From the NCBI GenBank assembly GCA_019247245.1, contig JAFAPF010000018.1, forward strand, positions 1 to 8,292: a stretch of 8,292 nucleotides of DNA, given 5' to 3'. A program made the translations under genes and the position numbers. This document shows positions 1-5,817 of this stretch, in pieces; within the stretch, counting starts at the first letter, position 1; the number at the start of each line of letters is the position of its first letter. The DNA comes from Rubrobacter sp. (GTDB lineage: Bacteria; Actinomycetota; Rubrobacteria; Rubrobacterales; Rubrobacteraceae). The notes beneath the pieces were generated by a model. It was not told where the DNA came from. It did not search any database and was given only the letters and a program-made list of their open reading frames with translations.

Positions 1-1429
1 TAGGTCCCCAATGCTCCTCCACGCCGGCCCGAAGATCCTCCGGCAATCGGGCGAACCACTCAGCGTAGCGGTGCGCGTCAAGATGTCCGGCCGCTCCCTG
101 GAGCTGTTCTTCGGTCAAAAACTCGAGATCGTGGCCTCCGGCAGCGATGAGGGCTTGGATCAGGGCATCTCCATCCCCGGGCTCGCCCTCCACCCGATAA
201 CCGGCCTCGCGCATGGTCCGGAGTAGCCTGATGGCGCTGGCGGGGGTGTCGAGGCCGACGGCGTTACCCACCCGCGAGTGTTTGGTCGGGTAGTTGGAGA
301 GCATGATGGCGACCTTCTTCTCCTCGTTCGGGAGGCGCCCGAGGAGAGCCAAACGGGTTGCGAAACCGGCGAGCCGCTTTGTGCGTTCGGGGTCGGCTCT
401 GTAGAGGGTCAGAGGCGCTCCGACGGGTGAGTCGAGACCGAGACGTTCCTTGAAGGAGAAGGGGACGCCGATGATGCGCCCGTCGAACTCGGGGATGGCG
501 ACCTGCCAGGCGGTGTCGAGTGGGGAGAGGCCAGCATCAGAAGAGACCCAGGCTTCGCGGGAGGAGGTCACGCAGATACCCTGAACGACGGGCACGTCCA
601 GGGCTTGGAGCGCCGGAACCTCCCACTCCAGCCAGCCCTCCAGGGAGCCTTCCTTATAGGCATCGGAGGCGCCGGACCCCCCGCTAGCGAGCACCGTCGT
701 CAGGAGGCAGTCCACCCTGCCGTGCAATATCTCCAGCGCGGGAACCTTTCCCCTTTCGTCCGCGCGGAGCGAGTAGCAGTAGACGGGGAGGGCGTTGGCC
801 CCGGCTTCTTCGAGTGCCCTGGTGAGGGCGTCCACGAAGGCGGTGTTCCCGCTCATCCAGTGGGTGCGGTAGAAGATCACAGCAACCGTAGGCTTTTTTG
901 GGTCGTGCAGGGAGCGCAGTTCGTCGAGCGAGGAGCCTTCCTGGAGCTTGGGGTGGTAGACGCCGAGCTCCGGCAGCGGAAGCGGCGGCTCGAAGCCGTA
1001 CCCCTCGACGAGAAGGGTATCGGCGACGAACCTGAGAAGGTTCTGCGTGTTACGGACGCCGCCGTGGCGGAGGTACTCGAAAGCCTCGGCGACGGCACCC
1101 GAGGGTGCCGTCGAGAGAGCCGTGAGCTCCGCATCGGGTTCGGCCTCTCCGCCGAAGGCGAGCAGCGGAACATCGAGCTCCCCGCACTGGCGGCGGAGCT
1201 CCTCGAAGCCCTGTGGCCAAGCCCTACGACCGCCGAGGAGCCGGACCATCACAGCCCCGACGCCCGGCAGCGTCTCCTCGAAGAAAGCGCGAGGGTTTTC
1301 GAGGGTCACAGGGTTCGCGCAGCGCACCTCGGGGAACCCTTCGGGGAGGAGCTCGGTGGTGCGAGCGGCGGCCAGGATCTCGGTATCCGCAGTGGTTAAA
1401 AAAAGCAGCCTTTTGGAGAGGTCAGCCAT
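1..1429 (-). CDS. cobN: CobN, large subunit of aerobic cobaltochelatase (N-terminal part, cut by left edge)
   Basis: CobN is the large subunit of the ATP-dependent cobaltochelatase, which inserts cobalt into hydrogenobyrinic acid a,c-diamide in the cytoplasm together with AAA+ partners (CobS/CobT or ChlI/ChlD-like). The frame is open from ATG 1427-1429 to the left edge, giving 476 codons of a protein that is usually about 1,200 residues. The start LLFLTTADTEIL is typical of the family. Other CobN/BchH signatures are FYRTHWMSGNTAFVDAL, LPVYCYSLRADERGKVP, GVPFSFKERLG and LSNYPTKHSRVGNAVGLD. The start overlaps the cobQ stop by 8 bp (ATGGCTGA) and has no clear SD, so translational coupling to cobQ is likely. 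The chelatase partners are not in the window. BchH (magnesium chelatase) is the main alternative, but the cobQ, cbtBA and riboswitch context favours cobalt. Confidence 0.93.
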   Translation of the reverse strand, partial: MADLSKRLLFLTTADTEILAAARTTELLPEGFPEVRCANPVTLENPRAFFEETLPGVGAVMVRLLGGRRAWPQGFEELRRQCGELDVPLLAFGGEAEPDAELTALSTAPSGAVAEAFEYLRHGGVRNTQNLLRFVADTLLVEGYGFEPPLPLPELGVYHPKLQEGSSLDELRSLHDPKKPTVAVIFYRTHWMSGNTAFVDALTRALEEAGANALPVYCYSLRADERGKVPALEILHGRVDCLLTTVLASGGSGASDAYKEGSLEGWLEWEVPALQALDVPVVQGICVTSSREAWVSSDAGLSPLDTAWQVAIPEFDGRIIGVPFSFKERLGLDSPVGAPLTLYRADPERTKRLAGFATRLALLGRLPNEEKKVAIMLSNYPTKHSRVGNAVGLDTPASAIRLLRTMREAGYRVEGEPGDGDALIQALIAAGGHDLEFLTEEQLQGAAGHLDAHRYAEWFARLPEDLRAGVEEHWGP

Positions 1430-1655
1430 CAGCTGTCAGCTTTTGGGTTTCTCGGTGATTGTTACCGGATGGCGGCAACGTAACTCCGGGCGGGGAGAGG
1501 TCCAGAACACTTTCGTCGTTTGACGAGGCTGATGTTCCCGCGTGGGGCGGGTCTCCGACTTTTAGCTGACCGCTGACCGATGATCGCTGATAGCTAGAAC
1601 GACTGTTTAGGGCTAACAGCTGATTGTTAATGACTGGCAAGTCCGCGGGCGGGCC
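1422..1655. repeat. Degenerate GCTGA-type repeats spanning the cobQ 3' end and cobN start
   Basis: Between the end of the recognisable CobQ domain and cobN, short related words recur on the plus strand. Positions 1563-1596 begin TAGCTGACCGCTGACC and end with CGCTGATAGCTA. AACAGCTGATTGTTAATGA lies at 1616-1634, and CAGCCATCAGCTGTCAGC at 1423-1440. They are variants of GCTGA(C/T)NGCTGA in both orientations and look like non-coding repeat DNA, yet the cobQ frame stays open through them. The cobN ATG sits in one copy. I do not know a function for them. Confidence 0.6.
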
Positions 1656-3125
1656 GTACTCTATGAGGTTCAGGAGTGTCTCGCGTTTTATGTTCTCCGC
1701 GATGAGGTCTCCGAGCTTATCAAGCTGCGCCTCTCTGGCAGCGGCGAACGATGCGTCTCCTGGCGACCAGTGGAGGGCCCGATCTCTGGCAACCCGGCGC
1801 AAGAACGTGCGGCGAAACCCATCGGACTCGAATATACCGTGCCAGGAGGTGCCGAAGGTTGCCCCAACCTGGCAGCCTTCATCAGAACCGTTCGCAGCGA
1901 ACAGAGGTTCGCCGCCGTGACGGAGAACGCGGCCGTGGCGGATCTCGTACCCCGAGACTCTCGTATTCTCGAACCCCGGAGCGTACCCGTCGGGGCGTGC
2001 GAGGATCTTCTCCTCCTCGAAGATTGTCTCGACGGGTAAAAGGTTCAACCCGGAGATCTCACCCTCCTCGCTCTCGATGCTATCCCTGATGCGGCTGCCG
2101 AGCATCTGGTAGCCGCCGCAGATCCCCAAAGTAGGGAGGCCGACCCTAGCTCTCTCTGTCAAGACAGAGTCGAGCTTGCGGGAGCGAAGCCAGGTAAGGT
2201 CTGCGACGGTGGTTTTAGTGCCGGGGAGAACGGCTAGGTCAGAGCAGAGGATCTCCTGTGAGGACTCGGTGAACCGGACCGCGACGCCCGGTTCGTATGA
2301 TAAGGCGTCAAAGTCGTTGAAGTTGCTGATCCTGGGTAGCCGCACGACCGCGACCTTTATGAAGTCCTGTGCAAGCGGCGGCAGAGAGTCATGCGAGATG
2401 GCGTCGAGGGCGAGCGAGTCCTCTTCGTCGAGCCCGAGCCCCCGAACGTAGGGTAAAGTGCCCAAGAACAGGCGGCCTGTAAGCTGGCTCATCTGTTCGA
2501 GTCCCGGCGCGAGGATGGTTATGTCTCCCCGGAACTTGTTGACGATGAAGCCCCCGACGAGCGCCTGGTCCTCCGCACCGAGGAGCGCGAGCGTCCCGTA
2601 GAGGCTCGCGAAGACGCCACCCCGGTCTATGTCACCTATGATGATCGTGGGTAGGGCAGCTGCCCGAGCGAGGCCCATGTTCGCTAAGTCCTGCGCTCTG
2701 AGGTTGATCTCCGCCGGGCTTCCCGCCCCTTCGCAGACCACCACCTCGAACCTTCGCCGGAGGTCCTGCAGCGACTCTAGGACCACCGGAAAGAGCTTCT
2801 CCTTCATCTCCTGGTAACCGCGGGCGCTCGCCATGGCCCACGGCTTGCCACGTAAGATCACTTGCGTCTCGCGCTCCCCGGAGGGCTTGAGCAACACCGG
2901 GTTCATCTTAGCTTCGGGATCGACTCGGGCGGCGGCAGCCTGGGCGGCCTGGGCCCGCCCGATCTCCGCGCCTCCGCGCGTTACAAACGAGTTTAGAGCC
3001 ATGTTCTGCGCCTTGAACGGGGCAACCTTCACCCCCTCACGGGCGAGCCAGCGGCAGATGCCGGCCACCACGACGCTCTTGCCCACGTCCGAGTGCGTTC
3101 CAGCCACGAGCAGGGCGCCCTTCAC
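1422..3125 (-). CDS. cobQ: CobQ, cobyric acid synthase (glutamine-hydrolysing), with an unusual C-terminal tail
   Basis: CobQ uses ATP and glutamine to amidate side chains b, d, e and g of adenosylcobyrinic acid a,c-diamide, giving adenosylcobyric acid. Numbered from GTG 3123-3125 (567 aa), it has the P-loop GTHSDVGKS at about 9-17 and the CobQ/BioD-like ATPase motifs PFKAQNMALNSFVT, CEGAGSPAEINL and IGDIDRGGVFASLYGTL. The glutamine-amidotransferase domain has its nucleophile in GICGGYQMLG (Cys about 336) and its His in SWHGIFE (about 429). I chose GTG 3125 because the family begins right before the P-loop strand and AAGGGG lies 6 nt upstream. An in-frame GTG at 3185 would add 20 residues with no family resemblance. 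The usual domain ends near residue 490. The next 75 or so residues, rich in Ser, Pro and Asn, come from repeat-like DNA (1422-1655) and run into cobN. Confidence 0.95.
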   Translation of the reverse strand: MKGALLVAGTHSDVGKSVVVAGICRWLAREGVKVAPFKAQNMALNSFVTRGGAEIGRAQAAQAAAARVDPEAKMNPVLLKPSGERETQVILRGKPWAMASARGYQEMKEKLFPVVLESLQDLRRRFEVVVCEGAGSPAEINLRAQDLANMGLARAAALPTIIIGDIDRGGVFASLYGTLALLGAEDQALVGGFIVNKFRGDITILAPGLEQMSQLTGRLFLGTLPYVRGLGLDEEDSLALDAISHDSLPPLAQDFIKVAVVRLPRISNFNDFDALSYEPGVAVRFTESSQEILCSDLAVLPGTKTTVADLTWLRSRKLDSVLTERARVGLPTLGICGGYQMLGSRIRDSIESEEGEISGLNLLPVETIFEEEKILARPDGYAPGFENTRVSGYEIRHGRVLRHGGEPLFAANGSDEGCQVGATFGTSWHGIFESDGFRRTFLRRVARDRALHWSPGDASFAAAREAQLDKLGDLIAENIKRETLLNLIEYGPPADLPVINNQLLALNSRSSYQRSSVSGQLKVGDPPHAGTSASSNDESVLDLSPPGVTLPPSGNNHRETQKLTADG

Positions 3126-3188
3126 GGCGAGCCCCTTATCAGCGTCCGTCCGCAGGGCAACACGAGGGCAGCGTCCGCCATACACAGC

Positions 3189-3633
3189 TCAACTTTCCAA
3201 GGGCTTGCGGCGGTCTGCTCGCTCGCAGAAGAGCCCGAAGAGCACCCCCAAGCCGGTCCAAAAGACAAGCTGAGTGCCCAGGGAGGAGAGCCGGAAGCTC
3301 CACAACAAACCGGAAGGAAGCGCTCCAGCAAAGATGGCTCCTAATGGATAGGCTCCTGTTCCACTCGCTATCGGACAATAGGTGGTCGCGGAAGCAGGCG
3401 TATACGAGCCCGCACAATTCCCCGATGGTCACCCCGAAGAGGCCTGTAGTGAAAAAGAGACCGATCTTCTGGATCGAGCGGTTGAAGATCTCGCCGCCCT
3501 GGTTGTCGGCGGCCTGTTCGAGTTGGATGGCACTTTCTATAAACTGCTCGCCGAACAGAAAGGCGAAGAGCCCCGCCAGGAGACCGGCCAACAACCCGGT
3601 CGCCATCCCGCGGCGCAGATAAGACCCAATCAT
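3189..3633 (-). pseudogene. cbtA: CbtA-like cobalt transporter subunit, frameshifted and missing its middle
   Basis: CbtA is a predicted membrane protein for cobalt uptake, found with CbtB behind cobalamin riboswitches. Translation from ATG 3631-3633 (AAGGA about 9 nt upstream, 12 nt after the cbtB stop) gives a typical N-terminus, MIGSYLRRGMATGLLAG, with membrane segments at about 8-28 and 57-81. The match is lost after HLLSDSEW (about residue 91, near 3361), where this frame runs on without a hydrophobic pattern to a stop at 3139. The family C-terminus, LLWSFRLSSLGTQLVFW then GLGVLFGLFCERADRR, is in the +1 frame and ends at TGA 3189-3191. Even when rejoined the protein is only about 148 aa. 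From memory the family is about 220-260 aa, with a conserved central FLKYPANPP-type region that is absent here. An internal deletion that also shifted the frame is the simplest reading; an assembly error is possible. Confidence 0.75.
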
Positions 3634-3645
3634 TGCCCCGATCCT

Positions 3646-3860
3646 TTAGTGGCAGGGAACGCCGAGCAGGTGCCGCCCGTCGTGGGCGAACTCGTGCAGG
3701 TAGTCGGTCACCCCGCCGCCTGCCCGAGCGAGGGAGCAAGCAGCTCTCCACTGGCCGAGAGCAAGACGAAGAGCATCGCCAGCAGGGGTGTCGCCGTTAA
3801 CCAGCTCCATAAGGACATCTCTCCCAACGAGATGTTCCACCCGATAGAGCTTCTCTGCAT
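3646..3860 (-). pseudogene. cbtB: CbtB-like cobalt transporter small subunit, interrupted by a -1 frameshift
   Basis: CbtB is a small one-span membrane protein with a His-rich C-terminus, thought to work with CbtA in cobalt uptake. ATG 3858-3860 has the strong SD AAGGAGG 5 nt upstream. The first frame reads MQRSSIGWNISLGEM, then one membrane span (about residues 18-38), then LLAPSLGQAAG, and stops at TGA 3708-3710 after 50 residues. The conserved CbtB end, HEFAHDGRHLLGVPCH, follows at once in the -1 frame and ends at TAA 3646-3648. The switch falls on GGGG (3711-3714). Adding one G, or slipping back one base there, gives a normal protein of about 71 aa. It could be a pseudogene, a sequencing indel in a G run, or true -1 frameshifting. 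The conserved tail suggests that any lesion is recent. Confidence 0.8.
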
Positions 3861-3865
3861 GAAAA

Positions 3866-3872
3866 CCTCCTT
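3866..3872 (-). promoter_or_regulatory. Shine-Dalgarno site of cbtB
   Basis: AAGGAGG lies 5 nt before the cbtB ATG and is a near-perfect ribosome binding site. It fixes the cbtB start at 3860. Its AGGA core (3868-3871) can pair with UCCU at 3893-3896, so it may be the site through which the riboswitch acts. Confidence 0.8.
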
Positions 3873-3896
3873 CTCGGGGTCCTCGCCCCGGTAGGA
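3868..3896 (-). promoter_or_regulatory. Possible SD-sequestering hairpin (riboswitch expression platform)
   Basis: Read on the minus strand, UCCU (3893-3896) can pair with AGGA (3868-3871) of the cbtB SD. Inside it, CGGGG (3886-3890) pairs with CCCCG (3875-3879) around a 6-nt loop, with a small AC/AGA internal loop between the two stems. No U-tract follows, so this is not an intrinsic terminator. Its place between the B12 box and the start codon suggests control of translation. The pairing is seen in the sequence; its use is inferred. Confidence 0.5.
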
Positions 3897-3904
3897 TTTG
3901 AAGG

Positions 3905-4080
3905 GCGAAGGCCAGTCTCCTGACTCCCGGATCCCAGTTCACCCCAGGCCTTCCCGCCGCATTGACGAAGCTTTAGACTCCGTCGGGGGCAGTGGCTTCT
4001 CACTGGGGTTCGCTCCCCGGTCACAGTGGCGGGACCGTGCCGGATTCACGCCGGCTTCCTGATCCTTTCACCCAACCTGA
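3905..4080 (-). ncRNA. Cobalamin (adenosylcobalamin) riboswitch
   Basis: The leader of cbtB has the conserved blocks of a cobalamin riboswitch in order: GGTGAAAGGATCAGGAAGCC at the 5' side, then CCGGCGTGAATCCGGC, then GGTCCCGCCACTGTGACCGG (GCCACTG at 4024-4030). A variable peripheral arm follows, and the 3' B12 box AGTCAGGAGACTGGCC (3910-3925) matches the consensus AGYCAGGAGACCKGCC except at one base. Such elements bind adenosylcobalamin or other corrinoids and switch off cobalt uptake and B12 synthesis genes when the cofactor is plentiful. The order matches a riboswitch controlling cbtB-cbtA-cobQ-cobN. The outer limits are approximate. Confidence 0.95.
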
Positions 4081-4089
4081 TCGTCGGGC

Positions 4090-4119
4090 AGTGTAATCCT
4101 GATCTCCTCCACCTGTCAA
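4090..4119 (-). promoter_or_regulatory. Predicted housekeeping promoter of the riboswitch/cbt-cob transcript
   Basis: A perfect -35 TTGACA (4114-4119) is followed after 18 bp by TACACT (4090-4095), which keeps the T, A, A and final T of TATAAT. Transcription would start near 4083, just upstream of the riboswitch. The promoter begins 25 bp after the stop codon of the crotonase gene, so the cob block can be transcribed apart from the mutase block, though no terminator separates the two. Confidence 0.65.
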
Positions 4120-4143
4120 CGCTCTCAGCTCACCAACGGGAGC

Positions 4144-4941
4144 TCATTGGCCCGTGAACTGCGCGGAGCGCTTCTCTACGAAAGCAGAGATGCCCTCCCG
4201 GCTGTCGGCCGTGCGAGCCATCTCGGCGATAGTCTGCGTTTCGTGCTCCATCTGTGTCTCCAGCGTCTCGGTCCAGCCGATGTGCAGCAGGCGCTTGGAG
4301 GCGCCTAAAGCCTTCGTGGCGCCGGCGGCGAGCTGCCTCGCGAGGGTGGTGGCTTCCTCGGATAAGTCCTCGTCCGCTACGACACGGGTGACGATCCCCC
4401 ACTCCATGGCCTCCTGCGCCGACAACTGCCGGTTGGTGAGGGTCAGCTCCATCGCCCGCTTGAAACCGACGAGGCGGGGCAGATAGTAAGTGGAAGACCC
4501 GTCGGGTGTGAGACCGGCGTTGGTGTAGGCCATGGTGAAGCGGGCTGGTTCGGCTGCTATGACGAGGTCGCAGGCGCAGGCGAGGCTCAGCCCCGCCCCG
4601 GCCGCTGCGCCGTGAACGGCCGCAACAACCGGCGGCTCCATGCGAGCAATGCGCGAGACGGCGGCGTGCAGATAGGTGGTAACCTCCTTCAGGTGATGGG
4701 GCAAGTGCTCTCCCTGCTCAGTGAAGCTCTTCAGATCGCCGCCTACACAGAACGTAGGCCCCTTACCGGAGATCAGCACCGCCCGGACGGCGGGCTCCTC
4801 GTCGCAGCGCAGCACGGCATGCATTAGCTCTTGGGCCAACTGCCGGTTGAGCGCGTTGGCCGCTTCCGGTCGGTTGAGCATTATGTGCGCGACGTCGTCA
4901 CTGACGTCGAACTCTAGCGTGGCGTACTCCTCGGCAGTCAA
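4144..4941 (-). CDS. PaaG-like enoyl-CoA isomerase/hydratase (crotonase family)
   Basis: A full-length crotonase (265 aa) acting on acyl-CoA thioesters in the cytoplasm. Visible motifs are RPEAANALN (24-32), the oxyanion-hole segments CVGGDLKSF and AAVHGAAAGAGLSL, then AGLTPDGSSTYYLPR, and the C-terminal EGISAFVEKRSAQFTG. The two Glu residues that catalyse hydration in classical enoyl-CoA hydratase align with Ser119 and Tyr139. Asp147 (TPDGSS) matches the catalytic Asp of PaaG-type and delta3-delta2 enoyl-CoA isomerases, and the C-terminal half also resembles PaaG. I therefore infer an isomerase. The start is TTG 4939-4941, with AAGGAGG 4 nt upstream. It lies 98 bp after the BtuF-like gene with no clear promoter, so it may belong to the mutase operon. 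Its substrate cannot be read from the sequence, and no other phenylacetate genes are present. Confidence 0.88.
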   Translation of the reverse strand: MTAEEYATLEFDVSDDVAHIMLNRPEAANALNRQLAQELMHAVLRCDEEPAVRAVLISGKGPTFCVGGDLKSFTEQGEHLPHHLKEVTTYLHAAVSRIARMEPPVVAAVHGAAAGAGLSLACACDLVIAAEPARFTMAYTNAGLTPDGSSTYYLPRLVGFKRAMELTLTNRQLSAQEAMEWGIVTRVVADEDLSEEATTLARQLAAGATKALGASKRLLHIGWTETLETQMEHETQTIAEMARTADSREGISAFVEKRSAQFTGQ

Positions 4942-5039
4942 ATTGCCTCCTTCTCCGTCGGCCGCTAGACGCGGCTCATTTTGTTTTGGAATAGCTTACC
5001 CCGTACGCAAGTCTAGGCTCGCAACGTAGCGGAGGGTGG

Positions 5040-5801
5040 CTAGTTCCGGTCAGTGTTTAGCAGCGCGGAGAGCTGTGTGAGGCTACTTGCCATCCGCGGT
5101 CCATACCAGGTGAGAAGCTTGCCGTCGAGGAGGTGTATCCGGTCCTCGCGTGTGGCGGGGATCTCTAGAGAGTAGAACTCCTCCAGGTCCTCGGCTGAGA
5201 ACGGGTAGGGTTCATCCGGGAGCAGGACAACCTCCGGCCCTGCGGCCTGGATCTCCTCCAGGGTCACGGTGGGGTAGCGCAGAGAATCACCGAAGATGTT
5301 CTCGCCGCCGCACGTCTGGAGAACGTTATGCACATAGGTGTCAGAGCCGACGCTCATGTAGGGGTTCTTCCAGATCGGCACAAAGACCCGGCGCCGGGAG
5401 GAGACCCGCCGGGTCTGTAACCTCCTGTGGACCCGTTCGATCGGTCCCAGCACCGCTTCCGCCCGTGGGGCCTCGACCAGGCCGGCCAGCTCTTTTAGCA
5501 GGGTTATCGCTTCCGCTATCCCTTCCGGGGCGCCGAGGAGGACCGGGATGCCAGCCTCCCTTAGCTCCTCGATGTTCTCACGAGTGTTCTCCTCCTTGAC
5601 AGCGATCACCAGGTCGGGATGCAGATCTAGGACAAGGGGTATGGAGATCTTTTTCGTTCCTCCAACCTTGGTTATTCGACCGACAGCCCGCGGCGGTTGG
5701 GTACAGTAGCGGGTACGTCCGACGATCCTCTCCCCCACCCCCAAGGCGAAGAGCGCTTCGGTCAAGCTCGGCACCAGGCTTACGATGCGTTGCGGGGTCA
5801 C
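5040..5801 (-). CDS. BtuF-like helical-backbone corrinoid/metal-binding protein without signal peptide
   Basis: This 253-aa protein belongs to the BtuF/FecB-like periplasmic binding protein family. It opens with RIVSLVPSLTEALFALG (5-21), followed by GRTRYCTQPP, GGTKKISIPLVLDLHPDLVI, VFVPIWKNPYMSVGSDTY, CGGENIF and a C-terminal LLTWYGPRM. BtuF itself carries vitamin B12 to the BtuCD importer. Here the fold begins at residue 5, and there is no hydrophobic leader, lipobox or membrane span, so it should stay in the cytoplasm. No BtuC or BtuD gene is adjacent. It follows meaB by 16 bp, in the same operon as the mutase. The GTG start (5799-5801) fits the family N-terminus; GAAGGG lies very close to it. 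Binding of a corrinoid is likely from family and context, but the ligand is not proven. An intracellular cobalamin-handling role is my inference. Confidence 0.85.
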   Translation of the reverse strand: MTPQRIVSLVPSLTEALFALGVGERIVGRTRYCTQPPRAVGRITKVGGTKKISIPLVLDLHPDLVIAVKEENTRENIEELREAGIPVLLGAPEGIAEAITLLKELAGLVEAPRAEAVLGPIERVHRRLQTRRVSSRRRVFVPIWKNPYMSVGSDTYVHNVLQTCGGENIFGDSLRYPTVTLEEIQAAGPEVVLLPDEPYPFSAEDLEEFYSLEIPATREDRIHLLDGKLLTWYGPRMASSLTQLSALLNTDRN

Positions 5802-5817
5802 GCCCTTCGGCTCTGTC

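Noticed and set aside
605..1399. Plus-strand open frame of 264 codons opposite cobN
   Set aside because: The minus strand encodes unmistakable CobN motifs through this stretch; the plus frame has none.
3126..3185. Upstream GTG start for cobQ at 3185
   Set aside because: It adds 20 residues unlike the family. GTG 3125 sits right before the P-loop strand and has AAGGGG 6 nt upstream. GGAAAG before 3185 means it is not excluded.
3382..3894. Plus-strand open frame of 170 codons opposite cbtA and cbtB
   Set aside because: It spans the cbtA-cbtB junction and leader on the opposite strand, with composition of an antisense shadow and no known motif.
3646..3942. A 98-codon minus-strand frame that contains the CbtB His-rich end
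   Set aside because: Its N-terminal part overlaps the riboswitch and is not CbtB-like. The strong SD and membrane span belong to ATG 3860 in the other frame, so a frameshifted cbtB is the better reading.
4127..4144. Inverted repeat AGCTC/GAGCT after the crotonase gene as a terminator
   Set aside because: The stem is only 5 bp and no T-tract follows on the minus strand.
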